A stretch of DNA of 53,883 bases from an uncultured Bacteriovoracaceae bacterium (GCA_938034385.1 CALHLC010000047.1:1-53883); one strand, 5' to 3'. Counted from the stretch's first letter, positions 26,068-34,697 are shown. Numbers and translations are program-made. The notes: generated by a model from the sequence alone, not told the origin.

Positions 26068-26093
26068 ACCCTGCTTTTTGAGCAGGGTTTTTT
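26068..26093 (+). terminator. Rho-independent terminator after aquaporin
   Basis: ACCCTGCT (26068-26075) pairs perfectly with AGCAGGGT (26081-26088), with a five-base loop and a run of T at 26088-26093. It separates the aquaporin gene from the signalling run that begins at 26154. Confidence 0.9.
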
Positions 26094-26153
26094 ATTGACT
26101 TCTCCTTGCCACATATGTCATCCTTGAGTCAGTATTATCAAGGGGTACGAAAT

Positions 26154-27491
26154 ATGTCTCAAGGACTAAATAGAAAAAGAGCACTTATTATTGATGACGA
26201 AAGGCTAGCATTAGAGTTTTATTCTGAAGTTTTAGAAGCTCAAAATTTAAATGTTATTAAGTATACATGTCCAAGAGCACTCCTTACCGAAATGGATGGA
26301 AACTTCAGTGCTTTTGATCTAATTCTTATCGATTATAATTTGCCTGATATGAAAGGGGTCGATCTTCTTAAAACAATTAAGAAGTATACGGATGTTCCAA
26401 AGTTAATTTTTACATCTCAATCAAATATGGCACAAGCCATTGAAGTGATGAGACTGGGAGCCTTTGATTATATCGAAAAAAACTTTTCTGATACAAAATC
26501 ACTTACCGTTTCTATTCAAAGAGCCCTTCAACATAGAAATCTTCAAGTAGAAAACACTCAATTAAAAAAGCAAATTAATAATACAGGAGTAAGTAATCTA
26601 AATTTGAATTCAAACAACGAATATATGAATAAGATTATTTATACTCTAAAAAAGGTCTCTCCTACTAAGGCGTCAGTTCTTATTACAGGAGATAAAGGAA
26701 CTGGAAAGGATTATCTTGCAAACTTCATTCATCAAAACAGTTTAAATTCTCAAGGTTCATTTATAAAATTAAATTGCTCCGCGACTCCTCAAAATATTAT
26801 TACTCAAGAGCTTGCTCTCGAAAATTCTCAAAATATTTTTTACAGAGCTAGTAATGGTAGTTTATATATTGATGAAATCTCTGAACTCTCAACTGACAAT
26901 CAAAGATTATTATCAGCTTGTATTGAGCAATTATCTGAAAACTTGAATGTTCGAGTGATTTCAAGCTCAAATGAAAAGCTTCTTCCTAAGGTAAAATCCA
27001 ACTTGTTTAAAGAAGAGCTTTTCTATAAATTATCTATTGTAAATATTGATCTTCCTCGATTAAAAGATAGAAAAGAAGATCTACATCACTTAACTAATCA
27101 TTTTTTGAATGTATTTGCTCAAAAGCATCAGAAAACAATTCACTCGCTAGATGAAAGTGCTATTAAAATTCTATTAAATTCAAACTTTGAAGGAAATATT
27201 AGAGAACTTGAAAATATGTTAGAAAGAGCAATCATCATGTGTGAAGGAACGAGAATTACCTCTACTCATTTCATTCCTAATATTAGCTCAAATAGTGCTA
27301 GTGATATTTTTAACCCTCACTTTGTACCAGATCTAAACCTTAAACAAATAGAAAAAGAATATACCAAATTCGTTATCAACCATTGCCAAGGAAACTTAGT
27401 ACAGGCCGCTAAAATTTTAGAAGTTAGCAAAAGAACAATTTATAGAAAGATTCAAGATGAAGCTGCTATGAACCCAACAATTTCGCAATAA
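26154..27491 (+). CDS. Response regulator of NtrC family lacking the GAFTGA loop
   Basis: About 445 residues. Receiver domain 1-125 with phospho-acceptor Asp60 (LILIDYN) and Lys109. The AAA+ domain has Walker A GDKGTGKD (169-176) and Walker B LYIDEIS (Asp230, Glu231). A Fis-type HTH closes the chain (NLVQAAKILEVSKRTIYRK). The stretch where sigma54 activators carry ELFG-GAFTGA is replaced by QELALENSQNIFYRASNG, so contact with sigma54 is unlikely. It probably acts with another sigma factor or as a repressor. I prefer ATG 26154 (AAGGGG ribosome binding site) over a TTG at 26106. It heads the GTPase island. Confidence 0.85.
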   Translation: MSQGLNRKRALIIDDERLALEFYSEVLEAQNLNVIKYTCPRALLTEMDGNFSAFDLILIDYNLPDMKGVDLLKTIKKYTDVPKLIFTSQSNMAQAIEVMRLGAFDYIEKNFSDTKSLTVSIQRALQHRNLQVENTQLKKQINNTGVSNLNLNSNNEYMNKIIYTLKKVSPTKASVLITGDKGTGKDYLANFIHQNSLNSQGSFIKLNCSATPQNIITQELALENSQNIFYRASNGSLYIDEISELSTDNQRLLSACIEQLSENLNVRVISSSNEKLLPKVKSNLFKEELFYKLSIVNIDLPRLKDRKEDLHHLTNHFLNVFAQKHQKTIHSLDESAIKILLNSNFEGNIRELENMLERAIIMCEGTRITSTHFIPNISSNSASDIFNPHFVPDLNLKQIEKEYTKFVINHCQGNLVQAAKILEVSKRTIYRKIQDEAAMNPTISQ

Positions 27492-27503
27492 AGGGGAATT
27501 ACA

Positions 27504-27839
27504 TTGAATCAAGAAACTAAGTTCAACAAAATTAAAGAATTAATTTTCGGAGAAGAAAGAGAAAGTTTTTTAAATCTTTTTAAACTTCTAGAAGAAAAAC
27601 TCACTGATCTCAAAAAAGATAATACTTTACTTCAAGCTAAAGTAAATTCTCTAGATGAGCACTATCAATCTGAATTGAAAGCATTGAAATTAGAAGTCAA
27701 TAATACTTTAAATATGTTTGATAAAAAAATGATTACTAAATCAGAGCTTTCTGTTTTATTAGGGTCTCTATCAAAGTCCATTACCAACTCTCTAGATGAA
27801 AAAAGTAATAAAGAAGAGAATTTTTTAAACTTACACTAA
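27504..27839 (+). CDS. Coiled-coil protein of the GTPase island, function unknown
   Basis: 111 residues from a TTG start with AAGGGGAA upstream. The central part (about 25-75) has heptad-like Leu spacing (LFKLLEEKLTDLKKDNTLLQ, then SLDEHYQSELKALKLEV), predicting a coiled coil. A short amphipathic segment follows (LSVLLGSLSKSI). No signal peptide or membrane helix is seen. It lies 12 nt after the response regulator and 9 nt before the membrane protein gene, so it is co-transcribed. A role as a bridge between the two neighbours is inferred from position only. Confidence 0.75.
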   Translation: MNQETKFNKIKELIFGEERESFLNLFKLLEEKLTDLKKDNTLLQAKVNSLDEHYQSELKALKLEVNNTLNMFDKKMITKSELSVLLGSLSKSITNSLDEKSNKEENFLNLH

Positions 27840-27848
27840 GAAATCTGG

Positions 27849-29165
27849 ATGGAACTTAACAAAAACGACTATTCAGAACTGAGATCATTATTGCTTGATA
27901 GTGAACTTTCAAGAATTAAAAACCTTGAAGATGATTTTTCTAATAAGGAGCATATTAAAGATGCTATTATAGATGTTTTAAAAACGGCAAAAGACAAACC
28001 AAATTCAGAAGAAACAATTTCCTTATATGAGTTGATTCCTATTGGGTTCAGAGAACATGTAAAGACTAACCCTGAAAAAACAATTGATACTCTATATCCT
28101 ATATTGGGTCCCCTAGTGAATAAATATGTTTCAGAAGCTATGGGAGATACTTTAGATTCTATTAATTCTAAAATTGAGAATCAAATTCCTTTAGAAAAAA
28201 TCATATTAAAAGCAAAGTCTAAAATCCTTAGGGTTTCAGAAGAAGAACTCTTATTGAGTAAAATGAATGATGTATCACCTAAGGCCTTCATGGTGATAGA
28301 AAAAGAGACAGGGTTAGTAAAATATCAAAAAGTTTGTGATGAAGCCTTAGAAATGAATCCTGATTTATTTGCAGGGTTAGTAACGGCATTACAGGATTTC
28401 TCTAAAGATTGTATTGGTAATCAAGACACTAAATTAGATCAAATTGAATATGGCGATCTTCAGGTCGTTCTCGAAGAAGCTGGAAGCACATTTTTTGCAT
28501 TCGTAACTTCAGGAAAAATCAGACTGGATTTTAAAAGAAGATTAAGGAAAATTCTATCAAATATAATTTATCAACATCCAAATTTCATTGAAGACTTCAA
28601 TGACCCATCTTCAAGAATACATGAAAAATTTGATACTTTTTTCACAACTTTAAAAAATAATTCTGAAAAAACTAAAAAAGCCAGCTTACTGAAAACTATT
28701 CTCATTTATTCATTATTAGTATTGTGCTTATTCATCCCTGTAAAATACTCATGGGACAGTTATTATACTAAATATTTTTCTAACACTTATAATAAAATAT
28801 TTTTTCATAAGTCTTCTCCTCTGAAATTTAAAAAGAAAATCAGCGGAGACGTGGTGATTACAGGAGAGCTTTCATTTAAAAAGCATCTCGCTTTAGTAAA
28901 AGAGCACTTCTATGAGAATCATAAAAACACACATTTTATATTCAACACTAAGATCCTTAATCATTATCCTCTAAACTCTGTTGAGCATAGATTAAAAACA
29001 ATCTCTCTTTTATTAGAAAATAAAGATATATTTTCTTCTTTTACCACTAGTGCAGAAGGCGTGACTTTCATCACTCCACAGTTAGAAACAAAAAACAAGG
29101 TTTACCTGGAAAAACTACTTAATCATTACCAAGTAAAGAAACATGTTAATTTAGTACAACTTTAA
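27849..29165 (+). CDS. Membrane protein with roadblock/longin-like segment, GTPase-partner candidate
   Basis: 438 residues. The N-terminal 1-110 has a helical LRSLLLDSELSRIKNLEDDF start and TIDTLYPILGPLVNKYVSEA. Residues about 145-235 contain AFMVIEKETGLVKYQK, DPDL-like NPDLFAGLVTALQDFSKD and DQIEYGDLQVVLEEAGSTFFAFVT, a pattern like roadblock/longin domains that bind small GTPases. One transmembrane helix lies at 281-299, then about 140 residues outside. From memory, this N-terminal layout occurs in large OmpA-family proteins beside Rab-like GTPases in cyanobacteria and Bacteroidota. Here no OmpA peptidoglycan-binding end is present. Its 3' end overlaps the opposite-strand gene by 20 nt. Confidence 0.75.
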   Translation: MELNKNDYSELRSLLLDSELSRIKNLEDDFSNKEHIKDAIIDVLKTAKDKPNSEETISLYELIPIGFREHVKTNPEKTIDTLYPILGPLVNKYVSEAMGDTLDSINSKIENQIPLEKIILKAKSKILRVSEEELLLSKMNDVSPKAFMVIEKETGLVKYQKVCDEALEMNPDLFAGLVTALQDFSKDCIGNQDTKLDQIEYGDLQVVLEEAGSTFFAFVTSGKIRLDFKRRLRKILSNIIYQHPNFIEDFNDPSSRIHEKFDTFFTTLKNNSEKTKKASLLKTILIYSLLVLCLFIPVKYSWDSYYTKYFSNTYNKIFFHKSSPLKFKKKISGDVVITGELSFKKHLALVKEHFYENHKNTHFIFNTKILNHYPLNSVEHRLKTISLLLENKDIFSSFTTSAEGVTFITPQLETKNKVYLEKLLNHYQVKKHVNLVQL

Positions 29166-29562
29166 TTTTATTCCCTTCTTTTTCAATAAAAACTTCTTTT
29201 TTATTCTTTATGGCAATTACAGAGATTTTAAAAAACTCTAAAAAAGGGTTGAAATATGAATCAAGGTTTTCAAAGTGATGCAAGTCTTCACTAAAAAACG
29301 TTAGTTTTTCTTGGTCAATTCTTAGTTCTGAGTATAAGTTTTTTAGCTCTGAAATATCTATTGGACATTCTCTACTTAGAATATCAAGTTTTTCACTACA
29401 GATTTTCAACTCAGAAATGCATTCATTTAATTTTTCTAAATACTTTTGTTCACCTTTATATTTATACAAGTCTAAAAAACCATTTAAAGCTCTTAAGACA
29501 TTTTTTTCTTTGTGTACTATTATTTTAAGTAAATATTCAAAATCTAATTCAATCTTTTCCAT
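29146..29562 (-). CDS. Small helical protein with DHp-like start
   Basis: 138 residues, mostly helical and charged. The first 55 residues (YLLKIIVHKEKNVLRALNGF, then ECISELKICSEKLDIL) resemble the dimerisation/His-phosphotransfer hairpin of histidine kinases, with His17 where the phospho-accepting His would fall, although the usual HExxN/HDLxxP is reduced to HKEKN. No ATP-binding domain follows, so it may be a phosphotransfer-type or inhibitory protein. It is the only minus-strand gene in the 26154-31557 island and is divergent from the GTPase gene 29 nt away. The similarity is by eye and weak. Confidence 0.6.
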   Translation of the reverse strand: MEKIELDFEYLLKIIVHKEKNVLRALNGFLDLYKYKGEQKYLEKLNECISELKICSEKLDILSRECPIDISELKNLYSELRIDQEKLTFFSEDLHHFENLDSYFNPFLEFFKISVIAIKNKKEVFIEKEGNKIKVVLN

Positions 29563-29591
29563 TCTCTAGTATTTAGTATAAATTAGGTTAA

Positions 29592-30089
29592 ATGAGAATA
29601 TCTAAAAAAATATGTTTATTAGGCGATGAATCTGTTGGGAAGAGTAGTATTTCAACAAGGTTTGCTGATGATGAATTCAGTGACAAGTACAAAGCAACTA
29701 TTGGTGTAAAATTATTCCAAAAGGTCGTTGATCTTAATGAGAAACAAGTTAATCTTATCGTTTGGGATATCCAAGGAGGAAAAGAGCTTATTAGCTCTCC
29801 TCAACAATACTACAGAGGAGCCCATGGTCTAATTTTTGTTTGCGATATTTCCAATAATGAGAGTATTCAAAATATTTCTTATTATTATGATATTGTGAAA
29901 AAGAAATACCCTACTGCAAAAAAAATCTTATTACTCAATAAATGTGACTTGAGTGAGTTTTCTTTAACAGCAAAAGAAGCAATGCTTACTTATAAGGACA
30001 TGTTTGACAATATTATCAATACCTCTGCAAAAACTGGACTAGGAGTTAACGAAGCCTTTAAATTGTTAGCATCAGACTTTATTGACTAG
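29592..30089 (+). CDS. Ras/Rab-like small GTPase
   Basis: 165 residues, a single G domain. G1 GDESVGKS (11-18), G2 Thr36 in KATIGVK, G3 WDIQGG (Asp59, Gly62), G4 NKCD (116-119) and G5 TSAK (144-147). The pattern is Rab/Ras-like rather than Era or MglA-like: MglA has a different Switch region and no such compact Rab motif set. The residue equivalent to Ras Gln61, needed for hydrolysis, is Gly63, so intrinsic hydrolysis should be slow. No lipid-modification Cys is at the C-terminus. It lies between the roadblock/longin-like membrane protein and a receiver/kinase pair. Confidence 0.9.
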   Translation: MRISKKICLLGDESVGKSSISTRFADDEFSDKYKATIGVKLFQKVVDLNEKQVNLIVWDIQGGKELISSPQQYYRGAHGLIFVCDISNNESIQNISYYYDIVKKKYPTAKKILLLNKCDLSEFSLTAKEAMLTYKDMFDNIINTSAKTGLGVNEAFKLLASDFID

Positions 30090-30098
30090 GGTAAAAGA

Positions 30099-30503
30099 AT
30101 GAATATTTTAATGATAGAGGACAATTCTTTAGATATCGAAATTATTGAACTTGCTGTTAGTGAAGTTAACTCTGATTTATCTTCTGAAATTAAAATGACC
30201 TATATTAAAACATTGCATGAGTTCGATGAACACTTAGATAAAAATCAATCATTACTTAAGAAACAAGATATCATTCTTAGTGATATGAATATCCCAGGAA
30301 CTAATGGTGTTGAATTAATGAAGTCTTTCAAAAAGTTTGAACAATTAGTTAATATACCTTTTATCTTTTTTACTAGTTCTCTTTTTGAAAAAGAAGTAGA
30401 AGATGCATATCTACATGGAGCTAGTGACTATATTTTGAAACCAGAAAGCTTTGAAGACAATTGCAAAGTTATAAAAAAGCTTCATGAAGTCTATGGATCA
30501 TAA
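30099..30503 (+). CDS. Single-domain response regulator (CheY/Rcp1-like)
   Basis: 134 residues forming one receiver domain. The acidic pair is Glu7-Asp8, the phospho-acceptor is Asp62 (LSDMNIPG), the switch Thr is 92 and Lys114 is in YILKP. There is no output domain. The stretch between the first helix and the Asp strand is longer than in CheY, as in Rcp1-type regulators that pair with PAS kinases. The stop overlaps the kinase start by 20 nt, so the kinase at 30484 is the expected partner. The GTPase stop is 9 nt upstream. Confidence 0.9.
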   Translation: MNILMIEDNSLDIEIIELAVSEVNSDLSSEIKMTYIKTLHEFDEHLDKNQSLLKKQDIILSDMNIPGTNGVELMKSFKKFEQLVNIPFIFFTSSLFEKEVEDAYLHGASDYILKPESFEDNCKVIKKLHEVYGS

Positions 30504-31557
30504 AAAAAACTACCCATCCAAACAGTTTGATTTTGAAAACTTCAACTTTGATGGATGGTGGATTTACGAACCAGGAATAGAAAATGAATTTTTCATCGCA
30601 CCATTTTTAAAAAAAATGCTTGGAGTTGAAAATGAAATGGTTCCATTTTCCCTTGAATGGTTTTCTGAAAGAATTCACTCTAGAGAACGACAAGGATTCC
30701 TTGAAACCTTAAGAAAGCCAAATCCTAAAACTAAAAATCTTGAATATCGCTTAAGAATGGCCGACGGTACTTATAAATGGATGCTTTGTAGAATAAAAAC
30801 AGACCAAGATCAGAAACGAATCTCTGGTATACAAACAGATATTACAAATCAAAAAGAGACCGAGCTTCAGCTGATTAGATCAAATAAAGAATTAGAACAA
30901 TTTGCTTATATTTCTTCTCATGATCTTCAATCACCTTTAAGACATATTTGGACTTTTGGAGATTTAGCTCGAATCAATATTAACAAAGACAAGAAAGAGC
31001 AAGCAATTAAAAACATTGAAAAAGTTCTTACGACTTGTGCTCACTTAAAAAACCTTGTCAGTGATCTCTTAAATTATTCTAGACTCGGAAGAAATCAGAT
31101 TACTTTTTCTAATTCAAATGTATATTCCCTTATTTCTCATGCACAAAATATTCTCGCAGATAAAATTGAAGCTAGCGGTGCAACATTTACAATTCCAACA
31201 AATCTACCAAAGAAGCTACTTGCAAATGAAGAATATCTTATTGATGTTTTTGTAAATCTTTTCTCCAATGCAATCAAATACAAAAAAGAAAATGAACCTC
31301 CTAAAATTGATATTTCTTATAAACTTGAAAATCATAAGAATGTTTTTTGCATTACTGATAACGGAATGGGAATACCAACCAATGAACTTAAATCAATCTT
31401 TGATATCTTTAAAAGATCTTCTTCTGAATCGTCCTTAAGAAAGCCTGGCTCGGGAATTGGCCTATCAACAGTAAAGAAAATCATTGAATTACACGGCGGG
31501 AATATTGAAGTAAACTCCAAAGAAGGAGTTTACTCAACATTTAAGTTTTCTATTTAA
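30484..31557 (+). CDS. PAS-domain histidine kinase
   Basis: 357 residues, no transmembrane segment. A PAS domain (about 20-125, with the PAC-like end ADGTYKWMLCRIKTD) leads to a HisKA hairpin with phospho-accepting His146 (SSHDLQSPLRHIW). The catalytic ATPase domain (about 240-355) has N-box NLFSNAIKYK, G1 DNGMGI and G2 GSGIGLSTVK. The HDLxxPLR sequence is typical of kinases that work with Rcp1-like receivers. ATG 30484 is given; ATG 30493 is possible. It is cytosolic and probably senses a small molecule or light through PAS. Confidence 0.9.
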   Translation: MKSMDHKKNYPSKQFDFENFNFDGWWIYEPGIENEFFIAPFLKKMLGVENEMVPFSLEWFSERIHSRERQGFLETLRKPNPKTKNLEYRLRMADGTYKWMLCRIKTDQDQKRISGIQTDITNQKETELQLIRSNKELEQFAYISSHDLQSPLRHIWTFGDLARININKDKKEQAIKNIEKVLTTCAHLKNLVSDLLNYSRLGRNQITFSNSNVYSLISHAQNILADKIEASGATFTIPTNLPKKLLANEEYLIDVFVNLFSNAIKYKKENEPPKIDISYKLENHKNVFCITDNGMGIPTNELKSIFDIFKRSSSESSLRKPGSGIGLSTVKKIIELHGGNIEVNSKEGVYSTFKFSI

Positions 31558-31559
31558 TT

Positions 31560-32903
31560 TTATAATAATTGCATTAAGAACATTGTGAATATCGTTGGAA
31601 AGAGGGCTGACTTTAACAATCCAAGAGGACTAACTCCTTCTTCTCCGAAAGCGTCTTTTAATATACTTAATCCTGCAGGGTTTGGTGCGTTTGCAATAAC
31701 GGTAAGTCCCCCACCTGTAACCGCTCCGGCCATCACTGAATACTTAGCAGAGTCAGTTAAGCCTTCAACCTGTGAAGCAAGGTAAGTTAGTGCAGCATTG
31801 TCTGTAATACCAGTTAGAGCAGTAGAACCAATAAATAATGGAAGATCTCCTAAAGTACTAAGAATAGGTTTTAACCACCAAGCTTGTTTACCTCCAAGAA
31901 CAACTAAACCAGCTAGAAAAAATCCAACCAGAAGTGATTCTATAATTTTAATCTTATCTTGATATGTTGCTGTAATAGTTACAAATCCTAAGAAGAAAAT
32001 AAAAATCCCTAAGAACACAACTGGGTGATGAGCTGTTAACACCACCAATGCTAAAAAGATCAAATGAACTATATATTTCCAAAGTCTAGGTTCTGGCTTA
32101 CCATCATCTCCTCCTACTCCTTCTATATTTCCAACAAGTTCACTCTTAAAAAGTTGTGAAATAATTAAAGTACAAATAATAATAGATATGATTGCTTTAT
32201 AACCAAAGTTAAAGAACATAAAGTCCATTCCCCAACCCCATTTAGCTGCAACCATTACAACTGGAGGAGCAGCATAATTTGTTAATGTTCCTCCAATAGA
32301 AATATTTACAAATAAGAGACCTAAAGTAGCGTATTTAAACTTTGTACTCATTGATCCATCCATGTAAAAACAATTTAATAAAATAATTGCAGTTACAGTC
32401 ATTGCCGCTGGCTCTGTAATAAACGATCCTAATAGTGGACCTATTACTAGAGCTGAAATATAAAATGATCTTTTAGAGCCAAACGGCAATACCTTAGAAC
32501 ACATTACTATTATTTTCTCAGCTAATTTAATGACTGGCCTTGTTGCGGCCATACACATAATAACAAAAACAAAAGCCGGTTCTGTGAAATTTAATTTGTG
32601 CTCTAGATAATAGAGGACTTCTCTAACCTTTTCTGTATGGCCATGCACATCAGCTTCGACATGTCCTCCTATGAAGAAATAGACAATGACAAAGATCCCT
32701 GCCCAGATCCCAAATACCGCTTCAACCTCACCAAGGAAATGATAAGCATGATAGCTTATTGAACCTTTAGGGCAATGATGCGCCAAATCTTGAAATTTCT
32801 TCACTACAAAAGTGTGAATAATAGCCAAAAAGAAAATGATAGTCGCGATAACCTCAATTGTCGTAGGGTTAACTTGCGATAGTTTTGATAATAACTCTTC
32901 CAT
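31560..32903 (-). CDS. Putative Na+/H+ antiporter
   Basis: 447 residues with about eleven hydrophobic segments. The set FVIMCMAATRPVIKLAEKII, LVIGPLLGSFITEPAAMTVTAI, GGTLTNYAAPPVVMVAAKWGW and ALTGITDNAALTYLASQ is characteristic of the arsenic/NhaD-like ion transporter superfamily group annotated as putative Na+/H+ antiporters. It contains conserved acidic residues at helix breaks (Glu in TEPAAM, Asp in TDNAAL). The first 40 residues form an extra helix. It is monocistronic and convergent with the kinase gene 2 nt away. Transport specificity is assigned by family only. Confidence 0.8.
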   Translation of the reverse strand: MEELLSKLSQVNPTTIEVIATIIFFLAIIHTFVVKKFQDLAHHCPKGSISYHAYHFLGEVEAVFGIWAGIFVIVYFFIGGHVEADVHGHTEKVREVLYYLEHKLNFTEPAFVFVIMCMAATRPVIKLAEKIIVMCSKVLPFGSKRSFYISALVIGPLLGSFITEPAAMTVTAIILLNCFYMDGSMSTKFKYATLGLLFVNISIGGTLTNYAAPPVVMVAAKWGWGMDFMFFNFGYKAIISIIICTLIISQLFKSELVGNIEGVGGDDGKPEPRLWKYIVHLIFLALVVLTAHHPVVFLGIFIFFLGFVTITATYQDKIKIIESLLVGFFLAGLVVLGGKQAWWLKPILSTLGDLPLFIGSTALTGITDNAALTYLASQVEGLTDSAKYSVMAGAVTGGGLTVIANAPNPAGLSILKDAFGEEGVSPLGLLKSALFPTIFTMFLMQLL

Positions 32904-32987
32904 AAATTATATATTCTCCAAATAAAAATAATATTTTCATAAATTCAATAGCTTGCTTTGAATTTATTTTATAAAATAGTTTAGAAT

Positions 32988-34697
32988 ATGAATATACCAC
33001 AATTGTTAATTTTATTTAGCTTAATCGTACAACTTTCGTGTATCCAAAAGTCCGACAAAATAATTCGGGCGTCTATTAAATCAGAAGTGACTACTATTGA
33101 CCCTCACCGATCTTATGATCTTGTTTCCAATATCATTGTTTATCAAATGTATGAAACGCTTTATCAACTCCACTATTTGAAAAGACCTTATACCTTAGAG
33201 CCTCTCCTTGCTAAAGAAATGCCAAGTATTTCCAGCGATGGAAAAGTGTATACAATAAAAATAAAAAAAAATATTCCTTATCACAATAAAGAGAATATCT
33301 TTAATAAGAAAACCTATGTAAAACCTCAAGATTTTTTAAATAGTTTTAAGAGAATTGCATTTAAGAAGACTGATTCTAAAGGTTGGTGGTTATTTAAAGA
33401 TAAAATTATTGGGTTAAATGAATTTAGAGAAAAAGCTAATTCATTAGACGATTTTTTTAATACTCCTGTTTCAGGAATTATTATTCCAGACGAAGAAACT
33501 ATTATTATTAAATTAACAAAAAGATATCCTCAATTTATTCATAATTTATCTATGGCCTTTAGTGCACCGATTCCAGATCAAGCGATTAGAAAATACTCGA
33601 ATAACTTAGAAGATAAAGATATTGGAACTGGGCCATTTGAATTGGTTAGTATCGATAAATCAAAAGAAATTAAACTTAAAAAATTCAATGATTATATTTC
33701 TAGTGTTTACCCTTCTACAGGAGATAGAGAAGCAAATGAGAGAAAACTTCTAAGAAGAATAAATGCAAAACTTCCACTAGCCAATGAATTACATTTTAAT
33801 GTCATTGGTGATGACAATGAAAGGTGGAAAAGGTTTCAAAGTTCTAAGCTAGATTTTGTAGATATCCCAGCTAAAGAGCTAGACAAGATACTAGATTCTA
33901 CAGGAGATCTCAAAGAAGAGTTTAAAAAAGAAGGAGCTAGATTAGATATTAACTCAAGTTTAATTTTCTGGTGGCTTGCATTTAACATGAAAGACCCAAT
34001 AGTAGGAAGAAACAAGCTATTGAGAAAAGCTATTGCCCATGCTTTTAATATGAATAAATATATTGAAAATTTCTATTTCCACACAGGAAGAATTGCAAAT
34101 TCTCTATATCCACCTGGTGTTCCAGGCTTTAGCCCCACTCACAAATATCCATTTGAATACGACTTAAAAAAAGCTCGTGAATTAATGAACAAAGCTGGGT
34201 ATCCAGATGGTAATGGACTACCCGTTTTAGAATTTAATACTCGACGAGACTCTGAACGTCACATCATCATGGCTCAATATGTAAAAAGAGAACTTAATAA
34301 AATTGGAATTAGTGTTAAAATTGTAGTCAATACCTTTAAAGAATTTCTAGCAAAAGCTAAGAAAGGAAAAATGCAAATTTGGCAGGGAGGGTGGCTAATG
34401 GACTACCCTGAGCCTGAGAATATTTTACAACTTCTTTATTCTAAAAATGCTAATGGTGGCCCTAATAAAACAAGTTTTAATAATAAGAGATTTGATGAAC
34501 TCTTTGAGAGCTACTCTATATCTAATGACGAATTTAGTAATCAAATAAGCTTAAAAGAGATGCAAAAAATTGTTATCGAAGAAGTCCCATGGATATTTTC
34601 AAATTATACTATTCATTACCACGCAAGAGATAAAAAACTTAAAAACTTTAGATTCTCTGATTTAATTTTTAATTTTTACAAGTATTTAGAAAAATGA
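32988..34697 (+). CDS. Peptide-type solute-binding lipoprotein (SBP_bac_5 family)
   Basis: 569 residues with a lipoprotein signal and lipobox QLSC (Cys18). The family motif TIDPHRSYDLVSNIIVYQMYETLY follows, plus LRKAIAHAFNMNKYIENFYFHTGRIANSLYPPG, typical of OppA/DppA-like binding proteins. No ABC permease or ATPase gene is adjacent, so it is an orphan or serves a transporter encoded elsewhere. There is no visible ribosome binding site before the ATG. The deoC gene follows with an ATGA overlap. The ligand is probably a short peptide by family. Confidence 0.88.
   Translation: MNIPQLLILFSLIVQLSCIQKSDKIIRASIKSEVTTIDPHRSYDLVSNIIVYQMYETLYQLHYLKRPYTLEPLLAKEMPSISSDGKVYTIKIKKNIPYHNKENIFNKKTYVKPQDFLNSFKRIAFKKTDSKGWWLFKDKIIGLNEFREKANSLDDFFNTPVSGIIIPDEETIIIKLTKRYPQFIHNLSMAFSAPIPDQAIRKYSNNLEDKDIGTGPFELVSIDKSKEIKLKKFNDYISSVYPSTGDREANERKLLRRINAKLPLANELHFNVIGDDNERWKRFQSSKLDFVDIPAKELDKILDSTGDLKEEFKKEGARLDINSSLIFWWLAFNMKDPIVGRNKLLRKAIAHAFNMNKYIENFYFHTGRIANSLYPPGVPGFSPTHKYPFEYDLKKARELMNKAGYPDGNGLPVLEFNTRRDSERHIIMAQYVKRELNKIGISVKIVVNTFKEFLAKAKKGKMQIWQGGWLMDYPEPENILQLLYSKNANGGPNKTSFNNKRFDELFESYSISNDEFSNQISLKEMQKIVIEEVPWIFSNYTIHYHARDKKLKNFRFSDLIFNFYKYLEK

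Noticed and set aside
29592-30089. MglA, the gliding polarity GTPase
   Set aside because: The motif set is Rab/Ras-like and compact, there is no MglB gene beside it, and it is 19 kb from the gliding operon.
32958-32987. TTGAAT-18-TAGAAT promoter before the solute-binding lipoprotein gene
   Set aside because: The -10 ends one base before the ATG, so the transcript would begin inside the gene; treated as chance in AT-rich DNA.
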